Positions 10,518 to 20,105 of a stretch of DNA of 64,000 nt are shown piece by piece. Numbering within the stretch: the stretch's first letter is position 1; every line of letters starts with the position of its first letter. The notes under the pieces are model-generated. The model made no database searches. It had not been told where the DNA came from and saw only the letters and a program-made list of their open reading frames with translations. A program made the position numbers and the translations under genes. Source of the DNA: Lotus japonicus (lineage: Eukaryota > Streptophyta > Magnoliopsida > Fabales > Fabaceae); assembly GCF_012489685.1 (NCBI RefSeq), contig NC_080045.1:6453001-6517000 (forward strand), written 5' to 3'.

Positions 10518-12938
10518 ATGGGTGGCCATATGACGGAGGAGGAGATGCAAGCCCATATCGAGGCAAGAATCCAAGAGGGGATCACCCTCCGATTATGTGA
10601 CCAAGAAGTTGAGAATGCCAACCGGTCTCTTCGGGAACTCACTTCGGCTACCATGAGTTATGACTATCCCGGGAGCATTGTCTTTCCCGAGGGAGTGGGA
10701 AACTTTAAGTTGAGACCGACATTCATCAACTTGGTGAGCCAGAACCAATATGGTGGAGGTACTTTGGAAGATCCACATGCTCACATGGAGAGGTTCATCC
10801 GGAATTGCAACACTTACCGGGTGAACAATGTTCCAACGGATGCAATTCGGTTGAGCTTGTTTCCATTTTCTTTGAAGGACACCGCTGAGGAATGGCTGAA
10901 TTCTCAACCTCAAGGGAGCTTCACTACTTGGGAAGACCTAGCAGAAAAATTCACAACAGGGTTCTTCCCAAGAGCCCTTTTGAGGAAATTGAAAAAAGAC
11001 ATCATGAATTTTGTGCAACCCACTGAAGAAAATCTCTATGAAGCTTGGGAGCGCTTCAAGAAGCTCTTGAGGAAATGTCCTCAACACAATCTCACCCAAG
11101 CTGAATTGGTTGCAATATTTTATGATGGTCTACAATACTCTTGGAGGTTTGGCCTAGATGCGGCTTCTAATGGGGAGTTCGATGCTCTTCCCCCACAAGC
11201 GGGGTATGACTTAATTGAAAAAATGGCAGCGAGAGCCATGAACTCTGAAAATGATCGCCAAACCCGAAGGAGTAAGTTTGAAGTGGAAGCTTATGACAAG
11301 CTCTTGGCCTCCAACAAGCAACTCACCGAACAAGTGGCGGAGATTCGAATGCATATTAAGGAGACCAAGGCTATTGGTGCAAGAATGACTTGTGTGGAGA
11401 GCAAGTCTTGTGGTGGACCTCATGTTAGTAACTTGTGTACTGTCAATGCTGAGAGCAATGAAGCCAAAGCTATAGCTCAAGGAAGCATAGTTCCATCCTC
11501 AAATCATGAACCTCTTGTCCAAACACAAGTTGTTGGAAAGGTGAATTGCAAGAGGAGTTTAGAGGATCTATTGGAGAGTTGCATCAACCGCATGAACAAC
11601 AACCATAAGAACCAAGAGGCGGCTATCAAGAACTTGGAGAACCAACTTGGCCAGCTAGCCAAGCAAATTGCTGAAAGGCCTCAAGGTAAATTTCCTTCCG
11701 ATACTATCCCCAATCCCGAACAAGAAAATTCTGCTGTTGTTAACACTATGAGTGGGAGAGTGTTACATGAGTCAAAAAAACAAGTTGAGGGAGAGAAAAA
11801 TGAGAAAGTAGAGCAAAAAGATGAGGGTGTCATGGAGAAGAGAGTGAGTGAACCGGTGAAAGCTAGAGTTGTGAGTACTCCTTCTCCTGAACTCAGCAAG
11901 ATTCCATTCCCCAAGGCTTTGGTTAAGAAAAATATGGATAAACAATTTTCCAAGTTTTTGGAGGTTTTTAAGAAACTCCACATTAATATTCCTTTTTCTG
12001 AAGCCTTGGAACAAATGCCTATCTATGCTAAGTTCATGAAGGATATCCTAAATAAAAGAAGGAAGTTGAGTGAGGTTGATGAAACTATCATGATGACCGA
12101 GGAGTGTAGTGCCATTTTGCAAAGGAAAATGCCTAAGAAGAGAAGGGATCCTGGGAGTTTTACTATCCCAGTGGAAATTGAGGGGTTGACTGTTGTTGAA
12201 GCCTTGTGTGATTTGGGAGCGAGCATCAACTTGATGCCGCTTAGCATGTTTAGGAGGTTGAACTTAGGTGAGGTTACCCCAACTATGATCTCTTTGCAAA
12301 TGGCGGACCGATCCCTAAAAACACCATATGGGATTGTGGAAGATGTTATGGTGAAGGTGGACAAGTATGTGTTCCCCGTGGACTTTGTGGTGCTGGACAT
12401 GGAGGAGGATGCAAAGATTCCTCTCATTCTAGGCCGACCCTTCTTAGCCACTGGTAGAGCTAAGATTGATGTTGATAAGGGTCAGCTCATTCTCCGAGTT
12501 GGTGAGGACAAGGTAAGATTTTCAGTTTTCAATCCTATTTTGCAAACTAACCTTAATGATGATTTTGTTTGTGATATGATCAAAAGCTTGTCCAGGTCTT
12601 CAAAGGAGACCCCCAAGGTAAGTGAAAAAGATGTTGAGCTAAATAAAACTCTCATCAAGCTTGTTAGTGAAAACAAGTATGGGGGGTCTAAAGATGAGAA
12701 TTTCCAAGCTCACATGGCCCGATTCATTCAAGCTAGTCACCTTGTAAAGATGGAAGCTGTGACTAGTGATGAGCTCAAGATTAAGCTCTTCCCTCACTCC
12801 TTGAAGGGGGGAGCAAGGATTTGGTACGATGGTTTAGATGATACCCTCTCTTGGGAGGAGTTGTTCCAAAAGTTTTGTGCAAGGTTCCTACCTTGTACAT
12901 ATGGAAGGAAGATTGATGGTAAGGAATTTCCTTCCTAA
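10518..12938 (+). CDS. Athila-type Gag-protease polyprotein with a second partial Gag at its C-terminus
   Basis: The 806-residue frame is uninterrupted. I chose the ATG at 10518 (MGGHMTEEEMQ); an upstream in-frame ATG at 10434 lies only about 50 bases after the primer site. Residues about 60-230 form a retrotransposon Gag domain (AHMERFIRN ... LFPFSLKDTAEEWL ... TTWEDLAEKF), which would package element RNA. Residues about 545-680 are an aspartic protease with the active-site triad as Asp-Leu-Gly in LCDLGASINLMPLS, and the flap-region motif PLILGRPFL. Residues about 705-800 resemble the Gag domain again (AHMARFIQ ... LFPHSLKGGARIWY ... SWEELFQKF). The frame then stops with no polymerase, so replication would need enzymes supplied in trans. 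An internal deletion joining two gag copies would explain the layout. Confidence 0.85.
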   Translation: MGGHMTEEEMQAHIEARIQEGITLRLCDQEVENANRSLRELTSATMSYDYPGSIVFPEGVGNFKLRPTFINLVSQNQYGGGTLEDPHAHMERFIRNCNTYRVNNVPTDAIRLSLFPFSLKDTAEEWLNSQPQGSFTTWEDLAEKFTTGFFPRALLRKLKKDIMNFVQPTEENLYEAWERFKKLLRKCPQHNLTQAELVAIFYDGLQYSWRFGLDAASNGEFDALPPQAGYDLIEKMAARAMNSENDRQTRRSKFEVEAYDKLLASNKQLTEQVAEIRMHIKETKAIGARMTCVESKSCGGPHVSNLCTVNAESNEAKAIAQGSIVPSSNHEPLVQTQVVGKVNCKRSLEDLLESCINRMNNNHKNQEAAIKNLENQLGQLAKQIAERPQGKFPSDTIPNPEQENSAVVNTMSGRVLHESKKQVEGEKNEKVEQKDEGVMEKRVSEPVKARVVSTPSPELSKIPFPKALVKKNMDKQFSKFLEVFKKLHINIPFSEALEQMPIYAKFMKDILNKRRKLSEVDETIMMTEECSAILQRKMPKKRRDPGSFTIPVEIEGLTVVEALCDLGASINLMPLSMFRRLNLGEVTPTMISLQMADRSLKTPYGIVEDVMVKVDKYVFPVDFVVLDMEEDAKIPLILGRPFLATGRAKIDVDKGQLILRVGEDKVRFSVFNPILQTNLNDDFVCDMIKSLSRSSKETPKVSEKDVELNKTLIKLVSENKYGGSKDENFQAHMARFIQASHLVKMEAVTSDELKIKLFPHSLKGGARIWYDGLDDTLSWEELFQKFCARFLPCTYGRKIDGKEFPS

Positions 12939-13152
12939 CACCAAAGGAAGGAGAGTCCACCTAGGACTATAACTTAGGGCTGCTTGGGAGACAACCCAAG
13001 TCTTGTTTTATTCTGCTTGTTTGTTTGTGGCATTTTGCAGGGAATGAGAGCCTGAATTCTGGAGAAGGAGGTGTATCTAAGGCCTCCATGGTAATTGGTA
13101 AAGGAGGTAAACTATTTCCCTTAGTTTACCTCATGCATTTTTGCATATTTTT
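12939..13152 (+). other. Athila-type 3' untranslated region, left piece
   Basis: The GGGCTGCTTGGGAGACAACC-like motif after the stop codon recurs at about 55319-55337 in the second Athila-type element. This marks it as family-specific non-coding sequence. It ends in a T-run (13148-13152), the target duplication of the copia array. Confidence 0.7.
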
Positions 13153-14029
13153 TGTAAATACAGTTCTCGCACAGGACAGATGTCGAACGCGATGCTGGGA
13201 CAACCGGTTCGACAACTGACTAACAGTAACAAAACCAGAAAAATAATAAAGTAGAACACAGAAGATTGGTAACCCAGTTCGGTGAAACTTCACCTACGTC
13301 TGGAGGGTTTGCACCCAAAGAAAGGAAATCCACTATCTCAAGATTCAGGAATTACAGACACTCATGAACACCACAGTTCATAGTTCACTTCCTAATCTAC
13401 CCAAGTGTATTTCTACTTAGTATCTCAACCTAAGTATGAGAGTCCCTCTCCCTTTCTCTCAATCACTACCACAGTGATTGGTAACAAACAATCAACAATC
13501 AGAGTTTGAAGAATTAAAGAACACAGAACACAACTTTGCTTTATAGAATCATGGAGCAAAGTTTGTTCACAAGAAACAAGGATAAAGAACAATGAACAAC
13601 CCTAAAACACTTGATCTCTCTCTATTAGCTTCAGTGGTCTTCAAGCTTTAGGTCTTCATCCTTTTTATAGACTTCAGCAGCAGCAGGTAGGCACTAGGGT
13701 TTGCTTGGGCTGAAGTAACAGATTGCAACAATAATCAAATCAAAACAGAATCTCCAAAGATCTTGTTGCGTTTTTCCCAAGTAAAGATAGAAACAAATCT
13801 TTTATCAAAGATTGTTTCAACAAATAACAACCCAACAATTAAAACCCTTCTGAAATAGCTACTTGCTCCTCAAGTAACTCAAAAACATATCTTCAGCAAA
13901 TCTTCAGAGGGCCCACAAAATTAAACTTCAGCAAAGGACTGATGTCCTAGCTTCACGAAATCAGATGCCACGGCATCTGCTTCGACAATCAGTTGTTTTT
14001 GACAAAATGCATGACAAAATGTTCCAACA
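13153..14029 (-). repeat. Copia array LTR1 (3' LTR in element orientation)
   Basis: 877 bp; ends TGTTGG...TTTACA on the minus strand. The polypurine tract (14031-14041 read on the minus strand) lies directly upstream in element orientation. Confidence 0.92.
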
Positions 14030-14817
14030 ATCTCCCCCTTTGTCAAATTTTGTCTAAAACAACTCACAGATCAGAGAGGATAAAAACTAGAGAAACAACT
14101 CTCCCCCTTAGTCAGAGCTCCCCCTCAAACTGATGCATCTACACAACCAACTACCATACTTCAGAAGACATAGTCGGAACAAACCACTTAGCAGCACAAA
14201 CACACAACCAGAGGTACAATCAACCTTAGCACATGATGTCTTCAAAATGGATCAGCTTGGACATCATCATATCAAAAATACTACCATCAGAAGCTGGCAG
14301 CACATACCCAGAAGTACAGCTAACAGAAATACTGCTCATCAGAAGCACCGTCAGAAATACTGCTCATCAGAAGCAACATTTCAGAAAACAAACATAGCCA
14401 TCGTCTTGAACTTGTCTTCAGACCAGAGCTAACACTATCAGAACACACATAGCACAGTAGAAACAGAAGCAACTTCACCTAACTTCTGAGAACATGAACA
14501 TCTGAACAAACTTCTGATCTGCGAACATCTGAACAAAAACAACTTCTGATCTGCGAACATCTGAACAGAACCAACTTCTGAACTACTAACTTCTGATCAT
14601 AAACAACTTCTGAACCACAAGCTTCTGAACATAAACATCTGAAAACACTGTTCACACACTTCTGAAACTTCAAAACAGCTGAAACCATCTGAAACATAAA
14701 CTTCTGAAAACTCAAACATCTGAATCACAAACTTCTAAATCACAAACGTCTGAAAACTACTCCCCCTTTTTAGCACAAATTTGGCAAAGGTAGCACAGCA
14801 TAAACAACCCATCACTT
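14030..14817 (-). other. Copia 3' untranslated region with TCTGA-rich repeats (copy A)
   Basis: This lies between the gag stop codon and LTR1. About 14470-14755 is dominated by irregular repeats of aacttctga / aacatctga (minus strand TCAGAAGTT and TCAGATGTT). The copy-B counterpart is 17773-18560. No reading frame is supported. Confidence 0.75.
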
Positions 14818-16866
14818 CTAAGACCAGAATGACAACAATTCATGAACACTTTCAACAACTGACTTCTTGCAAACGGTAGATGGTTCAGAACCCAAGGTAG
14901 ATTGATGGATTTGGAGATCAAGTTCAGATGTGTCAACAATGGGGTTTGGATTTCCAACAGAGGGTCCCATACTCACATCTGAAGTAGTCTCAACTAATGT
15001 GTCAACATGGGGTTCAACATTTGGAACAGAAACAGATTCAACTGATATCTCATGAATCACACTAGGCACAATAGCATTAGGATCTGCACTTACAAATTCA
15101 CCTATGCTTGCATGAACAGTTGATGGTGCATTTGAACCTTCAAGAGAACTTGCAGCAACAAATTTCTTCCTCCATTCCTTCATAACATCTACACCAGAAC
15201 TCTGAGATTTAAGAAGAGCAACATCCTTGTTGGTCATGAGAAAATGCCTAGGAGCCTTCACAATCTCTTTCTTCTCCTTCTCTTTAAGCCCACTTGGTTT
15301 CCATTCTTTCCTTGTTGGAGCTACTTGTGGATTAGTCCTTGGTTGATCATGAGACTGAGGATATCCATATAGCTTGTAACAGTAGGGCCTTATATGACCA
15401 AGTTTTCCACAGTGATGACATCTCCAAGTAGATTTCTTGGATTTTCTGAACTGAGGGTACACATGTCGTACAGAATGATGCAACATTGGGTCTGACATTG
15501 GTTGCTTAGTTTGCTTTTCAGATGAAGCAGACTTATTTGCACTCTTGTAGCTGAAGCCTATCCCCTCCATATCTCCAACTGTTTTCCCAACTTCCAGAAT
15601 CTCCTCTAACACATTAGTGCTTTTATTCATCATACGAATAGACTTTTTCATACCTTCAAGCTTTGAGTTCAGTAATGTTACCTCCTCCTGCAGTTTTGCA
15701 TTAGTGATCTGAAGTTTCTCATTCTCCTCACGCAACTTGCTGATGGTCTTTACTTCTTCTTGCAAACTGGAGTTATTACTCTGAAGTTGCTTCTTCTCAG
15801 CAATCAAATCCTTGACTTCTTTTCTCATTTTCTCACCATACATACATGATTCCTCCCACTTAGCCAGCAACAATTTGTAGGTTTCAACTAGTTCTTCCTC
15901 ATCACCATCACTTGACTCAGCATCAGAATAGCACTTCCCAATGAGAGCCTTTACATGAATAGCCTTGGTTGTATCATTCTCATGTTTGTCTTTGAGTTGA
16001 AATTCAGTATTCTTCACATTGTCCGACACATTGTCCAGGACATTTGTATTTGACATTCTGCCCAAACTCTTCAACGCTTTGTTAAGTAATGATACAGCTT
16101 CTGCAATGTTTGCATCAGTATCCTTCTCCCTCTGATCTTCATCTTCTTCAGTGTTGGACACAAAGGTTATACTCTTCGCCTTCTTCTCAGATTTACCATT
16201 AAGAGACATCTCAAAGGTTTGCAAGGAACCAATGAGTTCATCAACCTTGATGTTACTGATGTCTTGGGCTTCTTCAATGGCAGTTACCTTCATATCAAAC
16301 CTCTTGGGGAGAGACCTGAGAATCTTTCTTGCTAACTTTTCTTCAGACATTGGTTCCCCTAGGGCAAAAGAAGAGTTGGCTAGATCCCTTATTCGCATGT
16401 GAAACTCATATATGGATTCATCCTCATTCATCTTCATAGTTTCAAACTGAGTTGTAAGAAGTTGAAGCTTTGACATACGTACTTTTGATGTTCCTTCATG
16501 AGCAGTCTTGAGAATCTCCCATGCTTCTTTAGCCACAGTACATGTGTTAATTAACCTGAACATATTTTTGTCAACTCCATTAAAAATAACATTCAAGGCT
16601 TTGGAGTTTCCAAGAGCTTCGTCATCTTCTTTCTTTGTCCACTTATCTTCAGGCTTCAATTCAGTTGTGGATGCTATCACAGGATGTTTCCATCCCTTGA
16701 CTATTGCCTTCCATGTTATACTGTCCATAGATTTGAGAAACACCATCATTCGAGCCTTCCAGTAGTCATAATTGGTACCATCCAAAATTGGTGGCATATA
16801 AATTGATCTTCTTGCATCCATAATGTTGTCCTTGAGAACAGAATATATTCCCTGGAGCTCACCCAA
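14818..16866 (-). CDS. Copia Gag protein (copy A), intact; no pol
   Basis: The 682-residue frame starts 27 bases after the primer-binding site. The N-terminus is the copia Gag fold (DUF4219/UBN2-like): PPILDGTNYDYWKARM, then AKEAWEILKTAHEGT and ESIYEFHMRIRDL. Residues about 330-415 are a heptad-rich coiled coil. A CCHC zinc knuckle (CHHCGKLGHIRPYC, about residues 483-496) would bind RNA. The last roughly 150 residues (Ser/Val/Pro-rich) are not recognisable as Gag and end at a stop, with no protease, integrase or reverse transcriptase after them. The element is non-autonomous but its Gag looks functional, which fits a gag-only element relying on pol from relatives. Confidence 0.88.
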   Translation of the reverse strand: MGELQGIYSVLKDNIMDARRSIYMPPILDGTNYDYWKARMMVFLKSMDSITWKAIVKGWKHPVIASTTELKPEDKWTKKEDDEALGNSKALNVIFNGVDKNMFRLINTCTVAKEAWEILKTAHEGTSKVRMSKLQLLTTQFETMKMNEDESIYEFHMRIRDLANSSFALGEPMSEEKLARKILRSLPKRFDMKVTAIEEAQDISNIKVDELIGSLQTFEMSLNGKSEKKAKSITFVSNTEEDEDQREKDTDANIAEAVSLLNKALKSLGRMSNTNVLDNVSDNVKNTEFQLKDKHENDTTKAIHVKALIGKCYSDAESSDGDEEELVETYKLLLAKWEESCMYGEKMRKEVKDLIAEKKQLQSNNSSLQEEVKTISKLREENEKLQITNAKLQEEVTLLNSKLEGMKKSIRMMNKSTNVLEEILEVGKTVGDMEGIGFSYKSANKSASSEKQTKQPMSDPMLHHSVRHVYPQFRKSKKSTWRCHHCGKLGHIRPYCYKLYGYPQSHDQPRTNPQVAPTRKEWKPSGLKEKEKKEIVKAPRHFLMTNKDVALLKSQSSGVDVMKEWRKKFVAASSLEGSNAPSTVHASIGEFVSADPNAIVPSVIHEISVESVSVPNVEPHVDTLVETTSDVSMGPSVGNPNPIVDTSELDLQIHQSTLGSEPSTVCKKSVVESVHELLSFWS

Positions 16867-16881
16867 CAGAGTAGGGTGCCT

Positions 16882-16893
16882 GCTCTGATGCCA
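16882..16893 (-). promoter_or_regulatory. Primer-binding site, initiator-Met tRNA type (copy A)
   Basis: TGGCATCAGAGC on the minus strand lies just after the LTR end. It differs by one base from the usual TGGTATCAGAGC of copia elements. The copy-B equivalent is at about 31947-31958. Confidence 0.8.
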
Positions 16894-16895
16894 AT

Positions 16896-17772
16896 TGTAA
16901 ATACAGTTCTCGCACAGGACAGATGTCGAACGCGATGCTGGGACAACCGGTTCGACAACTGACTAACAGTAACAAAACCAGAAAAATAATAAAGTAGAAC
17001 ACAGAAGATTGGTAACCCAGTTCGGTGAAACTTCACCTACGTCTGGAGGGTTTGCACCCAAAGAAAGGAAATCCACTATCTCAAGATTCAGGAATTACAG
17101 ACACTCATGAACACCACAGTTCATAGTTCACTTCCTAATCTACCCAAGTGTATTTCTACTTAGTATCTCAACCTAAGTATGAGAGTCCCTCTCCCTTTCT
17201 CTCAATCACTGCCACAGTGATTGGTAACAAACAATCAACAATCAGAGTTTGAAGAATTAAAGAACACAGAACACAACTTTGCTTTATAGAATCATGGAGC
17301 AAAGTTTGTTCACAAGAAACAAGGATAAAGAACAATGAACAACCCTAAAACACTTGATCTCTCTCTATTAGCTTCAGTGGTCTTCAAGCTTTAGGTCTTC
17401 ATCCTTTTTATAGACTTCAGCAGCAGCAGGTAGGCACTAGGGTTTGCTTGGGCTGAAGTAACAGATTGCAACAATAATCAAATCAAAACAGAATCTCCAA
17501 AGATCTTGTTGCGTTTTTCCCAAGTAAAGATAGAAACAAATCTTTTATCAAAGATTGTTTCAACAAATAACAACCCAACAATTAAAACCCTTCTGAAATA
17601 GCTACTTGCTCCTCAAGTAACTCAAAAACATATCTTCAGCAAATCTTCAGAGGGCCCACAAAATTAAACTTCAGCAAAGGACTGATGTCCTAGCTTCACG
17701 AAATCAGATGCCACGGCATCTGCTTCGACAATCAGTTGTTTTTGACAAAATGCATGACAAAATGTTCCAACA
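16896..17772 (-). repeat. Copia array LTR2 (shared middle LTR)
   Basis: 877 bp, the same sequence as LTR1 and LTR3 apart from rare substitutions. It serves as 3' LTR of copy B and 5' LTR of copy A. No target duplication separates the two copies. Confidence 0.92.
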
Positions 17773-20105
17773 ATCTCCCCCTTTGTCAAATTTTGTCTAA
17801 AACAACTCACAGATCAGAGAGGATAAAAACTAGAGAAACAACTCTCCCCCTTAGTCAGAGCTCCCCCTCAAACTGATGCATCTACACAACCAACTACCAT
17901 ACTTCAGAAGACATAGTCGGAACAAACCACTTAGCAGCACAAACACACAACCAGAGGTACAATCAACCTTAGCACATGATGTCTTCAAAATGGATCAGCT
18001 TGGACATCATCATATCAAAAATACTACCATCAGAAGCTGGCAGCACATACCCAGAAGTACAGCTAACAGAAATACTGCTCATCAGAAGCACCGTCAGAAA
18101 TACTGCTCATCAGAAGCAACATTTCAGAAAACAAACATAGCCATCGTCTTGAACTTGTCTTCAGACCAGAGCTAACACTATCAGAACACACATAGCACAG
18201 TAGAAACAGAAGCAACTTCACCTAACTTCTGAGAACATGAACATCTGAACAAACTTCTGATCTGCGAACATCTGAACAAAAACAACTTCTGATCTGCGAA
18301 CATCTGAACAGAACCAACTTCTGAACTACTAACTTCTGATCATAAACAACTTCTGAACCACAAGCTTCTGAACATAAACATCTGAAAACACTGTTCACAC
18401 ACTTCTGAAACTTCAAAACAGCTGAAACCATCTGAAACATAAACTTCTGAAAACTCAAACATCTGAATCACAAACTTCTAAATCACAAACGTCTGAAAAC
18501 TACTCCCCCTTTTTAGCACAAATTTGGCAAAGGTAGCACAGCATAAACAACCCATCACTTCTAAGACCAGAATGACAACAATTCATGAACACTTTCAACA
18601 ACTGACTTCTTGCAAACGGTAGATGGTTCAGAACCCAAGGTAGATTGATGGATTTGGAGATCAAGTTCAGATGTGTCAACAATGGGGTTTGGATTTCCAA
18701 CAGAGGGTCCCATACTCACATCTGAAGTAGTCTCAACTAATGTGTCAACATGGGGTTCAACATTTGGAACAGAAACAGATTCAACTGATATCTCATGAAT
18801 CACACTAGGCACAATAGCATTAGGATCTGCACTTACAAATTCACCTATGCTTGCATGAACAGTTGATGGTGCATTTGAACCTTCAAGAGAACTTGCAGCA
18901 ACAAATTTCTTCCTCCATTCCTTCATAACATCTACACCAGAACTCTGAGATTTAAGAAGAGCAACATCCTTGTTGGTCATGAGAAAATGCCTAGGAGCCT
19001 TCACAATCTCTTTCTTCTCCTTCTCTTTAAGCCCACTTGGTTTCCATTCTTTCCTTGTTGGAGCTACTTGTGGATTAGTCCTTGGTTGATCATGAGACTG
19101 AGGATATCCATATAGCTTGTAACAGTAGGGCCTTATATGACCAAGTTTTCCACAGTGATGACATCTCCAAGTAGATTTCTTGGATTTTCTGAACTGAGGG
19201 TACACATGTCGTACAGAATGATGCAACATTGGGTCTGACATTGGTTGCTTAGTTTGCTTTTCAGATGAAGCAGACTTATTTGCACTCTTGTAGCTGAAGC
19301 CTATCCCCTCCATATCTCCAACTGTTTTCCCAACTTCCAGAATCTCCTCTAACACATTAGTGCTTTTATTCATCATACGAATAGACTTTTTCATACCTTC
19401 AAGCTTTGAGTTCAGTAATGTTACCTCCTCCTGCAGTTTTGCATTAGTGATCTGAAGTTTCTCATTCTCCTCACGCAACTTGCTGATGGTCTTTACTTCT
19501 TCTTGCAAACTGGAGTTATTACTCTGAAGTTGCTTCTTCTCAGCAATCAAATCCTTGACTTCTTTTCTCATTTTCTCACCATACATACATGATTCCTCCC
19601 ACTTAGCCAGCAACAATTTGTAGGTTTCAACTAGTTCTTCCTCATCACCATCACTTGACTCAGCATCAGAATAGCACTTCCCAATGAGAGCCTTTACATG
19701 AATAGCCTTGGTTGTATCATTCTCATGTTTGTCTTTGAGTTGAAATTCAGTATTCTTCACATTGTCCGACACATTGTCCAGGACATTTGTATTTGACATT
19801 CTGCCCAAACTCTTCAACGCTTTGTTAAGTAATGATACAGCTTCTGCAATGTTTGCATCAGTATCCTTCTCCCTCTGATCTTCATCTTCTTCAGTGTTGG
19901 ACACAAAGGTTATACTCTTCGCCTTCTTCTCAGATTTACCATTAAGAGACATCTCAAAGGTTTGCAAGGAACCAATGAGTTCATCAACCTTGATGTTACT
20001 GATGTCTTGGGCTTCTTCAATGGCAGTTACCTTCATATCAAACCTCTTGGGGAGAGACCTGAGAATCTTTCTTGCTAACTTTTCTTCAGACATTGGTTCC
20101 CCTAG

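Noticed and set aside
13153..20105. Array of two gag copies as a pure assembly error
   Set aside because: It cannot be excluded without reads. However, the copies differ at least at one LTR base, the second copy is uniquely interrupted by a chromovirus with its own duplication, and a single outer duplication brackets everything, so I treat it as real.
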